Source of the DNA: Auricularia sp. M13
Taxonomy: Eukaryota > Basidiomycota > Agaricomycetes > Auriculariales > Auriculariaceae
Reading direction: 5' to 3'
DNA length: 64,000 bases
Assembly (NCBI GenBank): GCA_037042915.1
Contig: CM073193.1
Span: 1,922,001 to 1,986,000 of the forward strand
Numbering within the stretch: the stretch's first letter is position 1; each line of letters begins with the position of its first letter. Below are positions 44,996 to 57,220 of the stretch, piece after piece. The notes under the pieces are model-generated. The model worked only from the letters and a program-made list of their open reading frames with translations, searched no databases and was not told the origin of the DNA. A program made the translations under genes and the position numbers.

Positions 44996-47372
44996 ATGCG
45001 GGGCGGGGTCGCGGATGCAGAACGAGCGGAGGTCAACGCTTGATTGATGCCCGTCAACGTTGCCAGCATCAACCGAATTCCGAGGGAACCGCCCAATTGG
45101 CCAGTATAGCCATAGGCTCACATTAATATTATTATTTCCTCAGGATGAGACGAGGGAGCCTCAGAGCATGCTGTTCGTGCACAAGCCCCGGTCCGCACAG
45201 TCCGGCCGGCATTCCAAACGGCGCAAGTCTATAGCCTATTGTGATTGTGCCTTGACCCCACGACGCAATGCCCAAGCGCTCTTTCTCAGCGCTCCGCATA
45301 AATTCTTGTTTCACGATCCATATCATGGATTTCACAGCGTCCCATTGGCAGCCTCCTCGGAGTCTCCGACATCAGGATCACGCCTGTCGCCTCGCTCGAG
45401 CCCCTCACCACTTCAATAGCACTCCAAGAGCAAGCCCCGTTCCCTAAACGTCCTGTCGTCGCCATGCATGTCAATTGAGAGCATTTCCGGCGTAACAACC
45501 CTCTGTGCGCCCCGAGCCCGCACACGTGGCCTCAGTGCCGCTGGTAGGGTCGACTCTTCAGCCACGCACACGGGCTTTCGGGGGTGAGTCATGCGCGAGG
45601 CTGCGTGTTACAGTACAATTCAGTCGTAGTGCATTAACTGGACTGCGGGAAACCTGACAGCTCAACAGTAAGTAACCGGCGTCGAGAAGTCCAACAGCCT
45701 GAGGCCCGTTTGAGGGAAACGCCTACCGCGTTTCCCGGAATTCAAATGCGAGACGTAGGGGCGTCGGAGGATGCAGGAGGTCGGGGAATTTCGGGAAGGC
45801 CAGTGACTCGACGCGATCGTTGGTTCGAAAGCCTGGCGGTGGCGTCGGTCAAAGTGTACGGCGAGGAGTCTCATAGAAAGTCGTGCATTCATCCTTACCA
45901 CGAGGCTCGAAACAGGGGCGGGATGTTGGTGTACCTTCTTTTTCTCACGCTCCAGCTGTTGATGGTGATTCGACTCAACGTACTCTACAATTCCGAAGGC
46001 GCCGCCGCCTGCGCCTCGCATTCCGGGATATGTGCGGGATGTATGACAGATCTTTCAGTTTTGCATTTGGAGTGCTACTGATGAGTGCGGGAGGCGCATC
46101 TCAATGATGCACCGACGCGGCGGAAACCCACGGAACCCGAAATACGTCCTCCGTCGCTAATCGATATCCCTGACGTCGTGGAGCTGAAGCTCAACTGAAG
46201 GTGCATCGTATCGCTCGCAGAACAGGGACATCCGCCGACGGTGTTGTGTCTAGGCGGAGGCGGGACGGGACGGGACGAAACTGCAAATCGTTCAGCGTTT
46301 CCTCTTCGAACAACCAGTTTGGGCGTTAAGACTCGAAGAAGATCAGGTTTTCTGCACCAAATGACGTTGACGGCCGCGTCTGCCAGTGCTGTCCGCGTTC
46401 CCGCTTTGAGATAGAAGCTCCAGTGTCAGTGTCAGTGTCAGTGGCGCCCGATCGGGAATTTGGCCTGCATGCACCAAGTAACAGATTTTCAGGGAGAATG
46501 GCATATTAATTCTCAGTGGAAATCTCCACATTTACGGGACGCTGCCATCCTCTCGGGCGTTCAATTCTTCCTGCCCTTGCCGGTCGGGTCCCGGCGTGGC
46601 TAAGGGGACATGCAAACGCGTTTGACGCCCGTATTCCGGGGCAAAGCCGCCTGCTAGTCTTTCAGTACCCTGCCTCTCTGTCCCAGTGCTGTAAGGCGCA
46701 AAAGGGATTTGCCCATGAAGACTGCTACAGCGAGCAATTCGACCTATTTTGAAGTGCTCCCCGCTCGAATCCCGGAGACCGTCCACGTCTCGTCCCTGGT
46801 TACCTCCCAGTACTCTATAGCATATAGATTGACACTGAGAATGCAGTCCCAATGTGGAGGTTGTACCTTCCCGAAGAGGTGTGGAGGAGGCGAAATTATC
46901 AATGGCAGAACGAATGAATAGACGATCGACGCGTGGACGCACAACGTGTTCACACCTGAGTAAATATAAGCACTCAACCGAAAGCACAGACAGCACGCGC
47001 CATGCGTTTCGCAGGTTGCTGAAACACTGAGAAGATAGAGGCGTACGTCTTGAAGCCTGAAGATGTGGCTGATCCCGCCTCGAGGTCTCCAGGTCTCGCC
47101 CGCCAGGCATTCGTACGCTGAGCGCTGAGATCGAGATGTCAATGGCATCGTACGTGTATTGGCGCTGGAGCAGTCATATGACAGTACTTCAAGGGATTTT
47201 TTTTTCCTATCAGAACCCGCACACTGGAGGGGCGGGCGAGTAGACCGTCTCGCCTGTGTGCCTACGGGGCGAAGGCGGGCACTTGAAGCACGACTTGTAG
47301 TATCACCTTCACTGAGTCTGGAGGGGTTGTGATCGAGAGAAAGTGACGTTGACAGTTCTTCTTCAAAAGTAC
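44996..47372. other. Intergenic, nothing recognised
   Basis: Promoter side of the SH3 gene and 2 kb beyond. A minus-strand frame at 46532-47110 is open for 192 codons, but has no domain, skewed codon use or exon partner and is probably chance. A short (GTGTCA)n run lies near 46425-46441. Confidence 0.4.
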
Positions 47373-47797
47373 CTAACAGTCGACGTTGAAGCACCTCCCA
47401 TCATCGCCGTCCGCGGAGGCAACGACTGCAAAGTCCCCGGGCCAACGTGCCGGAAGAAAGGCGGCTCTAAACGTTAATTTCCTATCCGTCGCGTCCGCGG
47501 GCACACGCACGCTCAGCAGCCCGTGTTGCCCCTGTGTCATATCGACGCTGGCCATGGGGTCGGGACATTTGCACTCAGTCCTCGGGCAGATGATCTGCCC
47601 GTCGTCGCGGGCAGACCGTTAGCCCGAGGCGACTGCCCCCGGCTGGTCGACTTTGCTTAGGTAGATGTGCTTGCTCTCGCATAAAATTGGGTTCTCATTG
47701 GTGTAGCGCAACCGTGGTGTCCACGCTGAACCGTAGTTGGAGCCATCTTGATAGGGTGAACGTTGCCAGCTCCAAAAAATTGCGTCAAAATTTATTC
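47373..47797 (-). CDS. Small unrecognised gene or fragment, Cys-containing C-terminus
   Basis: I do not recognise the family. Two pieces chain in phase: an upstream exon containing QDGSNYGSAWTPRLRYTNEN, ILCESKHIYLSKVDQPGA, then an intron of 39 nt (47633-47595, with CTAAC branch-like motif), then IICPRTECKCPDPMASVDMT ... FLPARWPGDFAVV ... GRCFNVDC and a stop at 47373. Cysteines in ICPRTECKC and at the very C-terminus could form disulfides, but no signal peptide is visible because the 5' part is unresolved: a stop lies in frame just above 47797, so an earlier exon is needed. It may be a real small gene or a truncated one. Confidence 0.4.
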
Positions 47798-50268
47798 ATT
47801 GAGCACGTCGCGCTGCCACGACGGTGTAGACTGTTCGATGCGGGTGATACAAGACGAATGGCGCCTGGTACCTGCACAATGTCAAGAATCTGTCAGCTTG
47901 AGCATTCTCCAGACGGCGCAAACGGCCTGCAGCTCACCCAGAAGCCACACGCCGATGAACTCCCGAAGGTTCCTCGCGCTCTTCAAGCCAGCTGGGAAGG
48001 CGGAACATTGGGCCACGATGGACAGTGTGAAGCGTGGACACAAGGCATGCTGGGGCGTGCGCTGGCTTCACAGCTGTGACCCAGCTGCGAAGCCTCAGCG
48101 CCCGCCCTTGGTTTGACTAGTGTTCACTCTTCGCGTCTGGATATCCACGGTACATCGACCTGCAGAACTAGCAACCACGGTGATCAGACATGCCGTACGG
48201 CAAGCGAGCACGCCCAAGACAACGAACCTCCTACTCCGTCCAAGCAGTCCCGAATGCAGCAAGTCCAAGTTGTCGAGGTAACGCCTGTAGGTTGACGAGG
48301 CACTGCGCGCGATATACCTCTATAGTCTGCGCTCTTCTCGCTGCTGTCTTGTACAACTGTACCGCAAACCGGCGGCAGCGACCAAGCCCATTCAGCGAAC
48401 GAACGTTTATCCGCACCTGGAAGCTGTCTTTCTGTATGCATTCGCGCGTCTTGGTCAACTGGGTGTCGCACTGCCTTTGCTCGCCTGGCTTAGTGACTGC
48501 AGCTGCCGTGAAGGCGAGAGGAGGTCGACTTGTTTCCGGTCGTGTCCGAGGGCAACTTGCCGTCGACGCCTCTTATTTTTCGCATCCCGCGGACGGTTTT
48601 CACAGTCGGAGGGGCGTAATTGTACAAATGGAACTTAATCCGTGCATAGAGGCTCAATTCTGGATAGATTCGACATGCTGTTCCATCTAAAAATCGAACT
48701 GCTCATTGGGTGTCTTGCGATCTCTGCTATCCCGGACCTCCAAACGATCTGGGGAGGATTAATGAGAACGTCATAGAGCTGGAGGGTCGGCGGAGACCGT
48801 CTGCGGCGCCATTGATGGTCACGCAGTACTCGGAATCGTGCCGGCTTCATGTTCTTCAGGAACCCTCTGCGTTCGCTTTGGCGAGACCCCGGCACAAGCA
48901 GTCGATTCGGGCGACTTCTATCTTCTTCCGTTCTTCCGGCATTGTTCTGCACACCGCGCCAACCCCAATTGCTTCGAGATTCGATTAACTTTTGCCTGAC
49001 GACTTAGCGCCCAGCGCGAAGTAAGAGGCACTGGAGCCGCCGCCTCCTGCTCTAGTTATGGTACGGCCCCGGGATAGAAGCAGCCGCGCCGATCTTACAA
49101 TTGCCGCCAACCTGGTTGTCCTCTTGACGTGAAATTCTTTTTATCGAGCTTGCGGCGGCGTGACAGTGGATGTTTGCTGATTCGGCTCTTTTCAGCACCA
49201 GCCGTTGGGGGTCTATGGACTCCTTGTACTGTTTCTGCAGTTCTCCCCGCCCCCAGCCCAACACTCTCGTGTCGCCGTTCTCGCTCGACGCCGCAATGAC
49301 GCCACGCTCCCCACACTCGCCGCGCCCACGACAGGAACACCCTGTGACCTGCGACGCTGCACATTTGCATTCGATGTGTCGGCCGAACGCTCGACACCGC
49401 CTAAGGCCATGTTCGTCGGCGGCCGACGGATCCAGCTGCCCAGGCGTGGCCGCGCTCGTTGTGGGCTATCCACCCACAGTATCACTTGTATATACCCATG
49501 TCTTCCGCTGGAGTCGCCGCGTCGTCTAAGCCGCCGTCGCACCTTGATACAGTCATTTTTTCTCTGAGCAAGGAGTTATTGTGCGGTCGTCAATGCGTCC
49601 TTGCACCCCTCGGCAACACAACCACGCGGGGCGCCTTGCTTTGAAGCTCCTGCGCCGTCTGTATCCCGCCGTCTGGCCCATCTCGCGTTTTGCCTGGACG
49701 TCGCCGCTGCATCCCTCGCTACCTTCTGCCCTCTCTCCCACCATCACTGCCTCTACCGCCGCCCCAAAGCCCCTGAGCGGTGTCTCCGGCAGCGACCCTG
49801 GCGCGGTTCAAGTACAACATGATGAAGTCGCACACTACGCTGCCTGGACCGTCGAGCAAGTCCAGCGCGATTTCGGAGAATCGAGCAGCATTGCTGCTCG
49901 CGCGATCGTGTAGCACACGTGCCCGGCAGCAGCACAGCACCTGAATGTACGCCAGCCGCTCAACACGGGCTCCTGTTGGAGCGCGCAAGGCCAACAGGAG
50001 TTTGTAAGTAGATCGTTCACGGGAAAGTGGGCTCTTCACAGTTCAGGGATACAATGACAGTGGTGGGATAGATGGGCACACTTCGCGTCGCTCTTGTCAT
50101 AGAATATGGTGGTCGGGAAGATAGATGGATCACCGCCCCATTCTGGTGTGCCGTGGTTGAAGTTCAGAGCATCGGGCGAACCGGCGGCGTTTAGGTCCCG
50201 GAATATCCGCAGCGGGGATAGCGGGTTGACGGGACTTTGCCGATGAACTTGAATCCTCTCTTCCGCAA
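47798..50268. other. Intergenic, nothing recognised
   Basis: Several medium frames on the plus strand (for example 49170-49567, 49581-49913) are Ser/Pro/Arg-rich without a domain or exon chain. The COX4 promoter should lie at the right end; no clear TATA was seen. Confidence 0.35.
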
Positions 50269-50854
50269 ATGCTTCGCCTGGCCACCCGCGCTGCGCCCAT
50301 ACGCGCTCTCCTGGCCTCGCGCACGCGCCTGCAGGCTGCGCGCGCGCTCTCTGTGACTGCGCGCGCGGCGTCCGACCACCCCGCCGAGCCCATCGTCGTC
50401 GGCAAGGGCGCTGCCCCCGGCGAGGTGCCCTCGAGCGCGCAGCAGGCCACCGGTCTCGAGCGCCTCCAGCTCATCAGTGAGATGGAGGGCGAGGACTTTT
50501 TCGACATGGACCCGCTCTACATCGACCGCCTGGGCACCAAGGCCGACCCCATCATCGTCAAGTCGTACGGCGTGCGTGCCAGCTCGGCCAACTCCCAGAC
50601 TTCTGAAATTTATATAATTGACCATATTAACAGTACCAGGAACGCATCGTCGGATGCACTGGCTACCCCGTCGAGTCGCACGAAATTATCTGGCTGGGCG
50701 TCAACACCAAGCAAGAAGTTCACCGTTGCCCGGAGTGCGGCTGCGGTGCGTCGTTCCATTCTGCTCGAAATCCGCTCAGAGGCTCAATTCACGGCTCAAT
50801 TTTAACGCAGCGTTCAAGCTCGACGTCGGCAAGCCCAGGGTCGAGCACCACTAG
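50269..50854 (+). CDS. COX4: Cytochrome c oxidase subunit 4 (zinc-binding; animal Vb)
   Basis: Resolved three-exon model: 50269-50571, 50634-50745 and 50811-50854 (introns 62 and 65 nt), 152 residues. The N-terminus, MLRLATRAAPIRALLASRTR, is a mitochondrial targeting peptide (Arg/Ala-rich, no acidic residues for about 40 positions). The mature part contains GLERLQLISEMEGEDFFDMD, then IVGCTGYPVESHEIIWL and HRCPECGC joined to AFKLDVG; the cysteines of C-x-x-C-G-C and the upstream C-T-G-Y region are those of the family's zinc site. It is a nuclear-encoded structural subunit of respiratory complex IV on the matrix side. The last exon encodes only 14 residues. Confidence 0.93.
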
Positions 50855-51699
50855 ATTCGTCCTGTAATCACCCAACAATGCGAAAACGGTTTCCTTTGCA
50901 TTTATCCTATTAAACTCTGTTCACTGCCTCCCTCTTCGCTGTCTGACATGAAGCGCTGTCGTCGAGCTCGCTTGGCCTATCGACACCAGTTCGTAGTTGG
51001 CGTGCCCTCTCGCGATGGCGAATTGGTCTGGACCGTGGCCGAGACAGCTGCGCCATTTCTGCCTCAGCGTCCCCATGCGAAGGACTCGAGCATCTAGCAG
51101 ATTAATACTCTCGGTTTTCCTTGCCCTCCTCTAGGTTGCGCACAAGCCAGGCGGTGCAGAATTGGAAGTTGAAATGCGACTGAACTAACTCGTCACAGCA
51201 CACCTCTACGTCTGCACCCTACACATATTAACGGCCGGTATTCAAGTCTGACTGCTGGATCTTGAGGGACATTGGCGTCGTGCTCTAAGCAATGAGCAGT
51301 CGTGCATTTCATGCGCAATGTTGGCCACAAGTACGGTGCTCAATAAGAGCGCGTCTTCCGAGTTGAAGCCATGCCGAAGCCTGTCCGCAGAAACATGCGT
51401 GTCCCTACAATAGGCCACCTCTTCGTTGCGCACGACATTCAAGCTCATCGGGGCGTAAAGAAGACCACTCATCTGTAGACGCTCCTGGCGATTTCGACCC
51501 GTGGGCAACGAAAGACCATGACACCAGCATAGTCCGGCGGGTTGCCAATTCTGTTGAAGTGTGTGGGGCGACAGATTTTGTAATTTATAGCGGTAATACT
51601 CAGGGTGTTCATGATGTTTTATGAGCAAACGACACGTTACACACCATACGACCGATTCGAGATGTTCGAGGGCATCCTGACTATCTGCAAACCTGCCAG
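50855..51699. other. Intergenic between convergent COX4 and PTPA genes
   Basis: Only the two 3' flanks are expected here. No further gene was recognised. Confidence 0.45.
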
Positions 51700-53362
51700 T
51701 CATGTAGTATCCGCGCTCGACGGCGGGGCTGCATCTTTCTTGGAGGTCGAAGCAGCGGTTGGAGCCGACATTGCGCCAGCAGATGCCCAAGGCGCGGCCG
51801 TCGCGGCTGCTGGAGAAAGGCCTGCCGCGGGCGACCGTGTTCCGGAGCTAGCCCACGGAGCTGAACTGGCAGTCGCCCCTGGAATCGTCGACGGCGGCGG
51901 CATAGCCCTGGACGAAGCCCAGGGTGCCGCCGTACCAGCAGAAGCCCAAGGTGCAGTCATACCGACACTGGGCGCAGCAGAACTTGAAGCCCATGGCGCA
52001 GCGGTGGACCCACTTGGGCTCGGCGACGCCGCGCCGCGCCCAAAACGCTGCATGCGCACGGGCGGCAGGATGTTGGTGCTGGACCCCGCGCTGCGCGCGG
52101 AGAACGAGCGCGGCGTGCTCGTGACGAGCGGCGCGGCCGCCTGGGCCGGGAGGGTCGCGGGCGGGTCCCACTTGACGAGCCCGCCGAGCGGGAGGTGCTG
52201 CACCACGACGCGCTTGCTCAGCACCTCGGCCTGGAGTTGGCGTGCAGGTTGAGTTGAGCATGCCAGTGCGATCGTACGAATGGAGGGGACACGCACATCG
52301 TACATCTTGAACATGCCGGAGTTGACCTTGGCCCAGTGTGGCACTTGCGACGCGATGGCGTGCAGTTGCGAGGAGTGCTCGTGGAAGGGGCCGTGCTTGA
52401 ACTTGTGAATCCTGTTGATGCTTTGGAAGTACAGGTTGGTATTTGGGAGCGGTTTGCGAAGAACGTCTGCAGGAACGGAATCGGTATCTGAAAGGCTATT
52501 TAGCAGCTGATGGAGCGCAAGAGAGAAGGAAAACGACCTACTGCAGAGTTGCGCGCTTCCCCAGAGGTAAGAAAGGAAGTGATAGTCGTCCAGACCCCAG
52601 ACGCCGTGACTGCCGGCTGGCTCGAGCTTGTACACATCCTGGAGCTTCCAGACAGTTTCCAAGTATCTACGATAATATCAGTGGGAAGATGGGTAGCAAC
52701 ATAACCGACTTGCTGTTGGAAGACAACGAGGACGATCGTTCGGTCGCCCTCGCTCGTAGTTTCGAACGCACCGAGATCGGAAAGGCAGAGAAGGAACAAC
52801 GCGAACGAAAGCTCGTGCCCCGTTCCATAGTCGATGCGGACGAAAGAACCAAATGATGTGAGCAGGTACGGAGTGAGCAACGGCACCGCGTCTTTGAGCT
52901 TGTCATCGAGGATTTCGGCAACTAGGCTTTCAGCTCGCTGGTGAAATGTCAACCGTACGGAGCAAACCAGAATAACATCCATAGCATACCTCTTCCAGCC
53001 GCTTTCCCCATTCTCTGAACGCGAGATTACCAAAACGTTGAGGAGTCGGCAGTGGAGGAATGTCGTCGATCCACTGAGCAAGCTCCCGGAGCATGCTTAC
53101 AAGCTTTGCGGTCGTTGACTACGTTCGCTAGTCGACATTCATGACACTGAGTTGCCAGCGGAGAGTCGAAGCGCACCTGAGGCGCAGGAGGCTCGTTGAG
53201 CGGTCCGTTGTGCCCGGCGACGGCGTCGTTCAGTCTGCGGACGAATTGCGCATAATCGCGGAAGCCCTGGGTGTGCTTCCAGAGCTCGACATCCTCGTCC
53301 GTTCGTATCTTGAGCGTGGGTTGCTCGAGTGCTGCCAGGTCAAGAAGGGGTGGCGTCGTCAT
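51700..53362 (-). CDS. PP2A phosphatase activator (PTPA/Rrd), peptidyl-prolyl isomerase
   Basis: Resolved six-exon model: 53362-53177, 53103-52990, 52937-52714, 52666-52542, 52487-52297 and 52230-51700; 457 codons including stop. PTPA proteins activate PP2A-type phosphatases through a prolyl isomerase fold. Hallmarks are FGNLAFREWGKRLEE, LLTSFGSFVRIDYGTGHELS, VFQQYLETVWKLQDVYKLEP directly followed by AGSHGVWGLDDYHFL, and VPHWAKVNSGMFKMY. The intron at 52713-52667 (47 nt) starts with GC, not GT. Only this splice restores the V-F-x-x-Y-L of the family. Beyond the fold there is a tail of about 130 residues with six APWAS repeats, absent from yeast Rrd1/Rrd2 as I know them. Whether it is Rrd1 or Rrd2 cannot be decided. 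Confidence 0.92.
52667..52713 (-). other. GC-AG intron of the PTPA gene
   Basis: The donor reads CAACA|GCAAGT, the acceptor ATCGTAG|ATAC. GCAAGT is the usual form of the rare GC donor class. No GT donor nearby gives the needed phase 2. Confidence 0.8.
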
Positions 53363-53489
53363 TGTCGATTATCAGATCTGAGATAAAGTCCAGACAAACA
53401 ACAAAAAATAGTGGCCTCAACCTGGCTTCAACCTCAGGTGTCTGTGCGCCTGCTGCTGGACTGAAGATGACCCGTATCCCTGAAGCATG

Positions 53490-54430
53490 TCTACGAGGCT
53501 GGCTGCTAACGGACTCGCAACGACTCCGACGATGTGACTAGAGCATGCCTATGTCTGGAATAATACGTCGGTATACAAGACGAGGTCCTCGCGCAGCGGC
53601 TCGGCCTGGTCCCCATTGACATCGACACTGCACTCATGGAGTTTCACGAGGGTATGCCAGGACACATCCCACTGGGTCTTGTTGCTGATAACGAGGCCAG
53701 GTGTCTCCACTGATTGTAATACGCCGGTCTTTCGTTTACCAAGTCACCCACGAGCGACGAAAACGCACTACGGGACGAAACCGACCCCGAAAAGCTCTAC
53801 AAAGACTCCAATGGTAGCTGTTACCCACGCGCTTCCTCTATACCACCGCTGTCCGCCCGACTTCGCTCATTATATTCGCGCCATCTGACCTGGGTCCCGC
53901 ATGGCGAGCAGGCGACCTTCTCCGCCGAGCACTCGTCGCACCCACGCAACGCAAGCATCCTGCTCGCGAAGCTGCGGCTGGGGCAGGAGGTTGAGGTCGA
54001 GATGGACGCGATCCAGGGCCGCCGGAACGTGGTCGCCGGTGGGCACGGCATCCTACCGTCTGCTGCCTGCGCCAGCCCGTTCCGCCGCACCTAGTCGACA
54101 AGTTCGCCAGGTGCTTCCTGCTGGGCGCGTCGTCGCCGTCAAGACGAACGCGCGCGGAGAGAAGGAGGCTGGCGTGGCGGTTGCGCGCCGCGACACCGGC
54201 AGCCGCGACCCCAAGTGTGGGGGCTTGGTCTCGCTCAGTCACATCCACGACTTCTCCCTCTGTGCGTCCGCTTCCTTCCCGAGATTCACAGAGCTGACCG
54301 CGTGCTATAGTTCGAATCTAGACGGAGTCGGCGTACGCGCCGGAGCGACTGTTCATCGAGTCCATGACCGTCTTCCGCGAAAAGGTCAAGTGCCTGACAA
54401 TCGCGGCTCAGCAGCTGCAGACTCGTGGCT
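53490..54430 (+). pseudogene. Broken copy of RPAC1/Rpc40 (RNA polymerase I and III subunit)
   Basis: Pieces occur in the correct order on one strand but in different frames. EHAYVWNNTSV has an in-frame stop just above it; then QDEVLAQRLGLVPIDIDTAL after a 1-bp frame change, GHIPLGLVADNEA, LYSRHLTWVPHGEQATFSAE, RNASILLAKLRLGQEVEVEM, WSPVGTASYRLLP, TLVDKFARCF and FIESMTVFREKVKCLTIAAQ. RPAC1 is an alpha-like assembly subunit essential in yeast, so an intact copy must exist elsewhere. The first roughly 80 codons are missing or unrecognisable. The gaps between pieces look like relict introns (for example after KDSN), so a duplicated genomic fragment fits better than a retrocopy. It begins about 130 bp upstream of the PTPA start, head to head. 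Confidence 0.75.
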
Positions 54431-55899
54431 TCAACATAATACAAGCGACTCGTCACTCGCACATGCTCTCTCTTCGTGCTTTATTGCAAATAATCCTTGA
54501 ATAATGGGCGCCTCCAAAGTGCTTGACCTCGAGAAAATTGAACAGCCACTGTGACTTAGCAACATTGTTTATTTCACTTGACGTCTAGTATTAAAAACCT
54601 AGCCCACAGTTCCAACAGAGCAGTCAAGTTGTGCTTGTCATTTCAATCCATTCGCGGCGCCACGAACTTCCTGCGAGCCATCATTCCTGCTGACGTTGAA
54701 GACGGCGAAGGGAAAGCGTCCCCAACGCCCTCGACGCGCAGCGCGTAGTCGTCGCCCGCGCAGTTTAGACGGTGGGCCTTGCAGGGGCAGCGCTGCCTAT
54801 GAGACTGTCTGTCTGGCGACCGCGGCCTGCAGATGCGTAAGTACTGCACATACAGGTCGACTAAAGAAAAGAACAACGCGCCTGATCTGTGTGGATGCTG
54901 AGCGCATCCACCCAATGACCGCGTCAACGGTATCATACTCGTGCCCGTGCTCCCGTCATTCCCGGCCCAGCACAGTGATTGGGGTAAAAACGTTCCCTTC
55001 GTGCCCGAAGCATCCTCGGACCCGCGAGCCTTATTCAGCCACTAAGGCGATAACATTCCGCGGCGATGCCACTGCGCGACTGAGCCCATGATCGAAGCGG
55101 TGGCGACGGATATCCGGAAGAGGCCGCTTCCGGGATAGTAGTCCCATTTTGTAGATAGCGCTGTCCCCGATTTTGGACTCAAGTGTCCCAATACAGTCAC
55201 AGCAGAACTTGTAATCCGTGTCCCCAAAAGCAGCAATGCCTTCGGCCAACGTTCACCGCGGCGTTCACTATCTGCTTCATATAAACGCAGCACCCCCGCG
55301 GCCGGTGCAACACATACGCACGCGGGCACATAACCAATGATGGCGCATGCACATGTTCGAAATCTCCGAGGGTATGCTGTCGGGCTCATATAAGAGCTTC
55401 TCTTGCTCGGGAAACCCCGTAACAATGATACTGAGCGTCATCCCGTCTGTAAAAGCATTTTGACTCGGCGCTGTGGCATTTCATACTGAAGCGTTGGCTG
55501 AAGCCTTGACCTATTACAGCCACGGACACCACTCCATGCATGATCGAGCCGAGGATCGAGAACGTGGGACAACGAGCCGTTCGTCGCGATTGCTGAGGAC
55601 GCCATTTCGGCGGCGCTCTTCCTGACCCATTTTCCCACATGGACGCGATGAACCGCATCGAAGAATGGTCAGTCACAGTCTGCTCGTATGTACAATTCGA
55701 CACGCACGCCGTTGCCTCCCTCGTTCCGCTGCTGCGAGTTTTCGGCGGTGTGCGATGGGACCGAGACGTTCTTCCTGTATTAACCACCTTGTTCTCCCGT
55801 TCGAACACCGGCATGGGTAAAACCCGGATCACACTAGATCTCGAGAAATCACTCTGATAAGACTGTTTTATGGCATAATTTGTAGCATTCAGAGATCTA
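54431..55899. other. Intergenic, nothing recognised
   Basis: A minus-strand frame at 54643-54936 and a 199-codon minus-strand frame at 55386-55985 show no domain or exon partner. Confidence 0.35.
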
Positions 55900-56312
55900 G
55901 TGGGAAGCAAACGATGCTTGAGTCCGGCTGCTGTCAAGAGTGACAGTTCATACTTCACTCTTCCACACACCGGCCCATCCAGCATGTACCGCCGACCGCC
56001 ATCGGCGCCGTATGCCTACTCGCGTGGAGAACAACATCAAGCTCACCATGTTCGCCGCGCGCACAGCGCGCCGCCGCTCCACCGCACGCGCCCCACAGAC
56101 CACCCGCTTGGCCGCCCTCCAGAGCACGTCGAACAGCTCTCGCCAGCGCGCGCGGCAGACATCGACAGGCCGTCGAGCCTGCGCGAGCTCGGGCATCACC
56201 CCGTCGTGCTCGAGCCGGGTCTTCGCGCGGAGGGCGGACCGACGCTCGACGATGCGACTTACTCGCCCGGTCGTCCGTCAAGCGCGCGCGACGTCGAGAT
56301 CCAGTCCGGCCT

Positions 56313-57220
56313 GCACGTCTATCGCCTTCGCGCGGATGGCACGCCGTCGCTGGCTGGCTCGCACGAAGAGCGCGCGCAGTTGCATGCGCCAGCGTTCGCG
56401 CGTGCGGGCGAGGCCGCCCAGCTTCTCGCCCAGCGACTTCGCGCGGATGGCGCGCCGTCGCTGGCCGGCTCGCACGAGGAGCGCGCGCATTTGGACGACG
56501 GCGAGCTGCAGCCCGGCCCGCACGTCGACCGTCTGCGCGCGCATGGCGCGCCAGCGTTCGCGCGTGCGGGCGAGGCCGCCCAGCTCCTCGCCCAGCGACT
56601 TCGCGCGGATGGCGCGCCGTCGCTGGCCGGCTCGCACGAGGAGCGCGCGCATTTGGACGACGGCGAGCTGCAGCCCGGCCCGCACGTCGACCGTCTGCGC
56701 GCGCATGGCGCGCCAGCGTTCGCGCGGATGGCGCGCCGTCGCTGGCCGGCTCGCACGCGGAGCGCCGGGAGGTGGACGACGGCGAGCTGCAGCCCGGCCC
56801 GCACGTCGCCCGTCTTCGCGCGGATGGCGCGCCGGCGGTCGAACGTGCGGGCGACGCTGGCCAGCCCGTCGTCGACCGTGTTCGCGCAGACGGTGCGCCG
56901 GCGTTCGATGGCCCGCGCGATGACCGCCGTCAGGTGGACGATGCCGGACGCTTGCCCGGCCTGCGCGTCGACCCTCTTCGCGCAGAAAGTGCGCCGGCGG
57001 TCGAACGTGGGGCTGGCCAGCGCCAGCACCTCGCGCAGCCTCTGGGCCCCGACAGCGCGAGAGGGTCCGCCCTGTACAGCTCGCGCGAGCTGCGGCCTGG
57101 CGACGTCGACCACCAGCCCAGCCTGCGCGTCGAGCGTCCTCGCGCAGATGGCGCGCCGGCGTTCGAACGTGCGGGCGAGGCTAGCCAGCACCCGTCCACC
57201 GTCTTCGCGCGGACTGCGCG
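56313..57220. repeat. GC-rich degenerate tandem array, higher-order period 162 bp
   Basis: Two nearly identical 162-bp units lie at about 56441-56602 and 56603-56764, with shorter, more diverged units on both sides built around the core GCGCGGATGGCGCGCC. In the plus frame opened at 55900 the unit encodes 54 residues (LRADGAP...HDDGELQPGPHVD-like); the minus strand is also open over 290 codons (RRRAIRAKS..., VRAGLQLAVVQ). All open frames have G/C at nearly every third base, so codon use does not tell which, if any, is translated. I cannot support a protein. Confidence 0.6.

Noticed and set aside
46410-46445. GTGTCA hexamer run as a telomere-like or regulatory repeat
   Set aside because: Only about three units; too short to support any role.
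46532-47110. 192-codon minus-strand frame
   Set aside because: No domain, no bias towards G/C third positions typical of genes here, and no exon partner.
55386-55985. 199-codon minus-strand frame
   Set aside because: Composition and lack of any conserved block suggest a chance frame.
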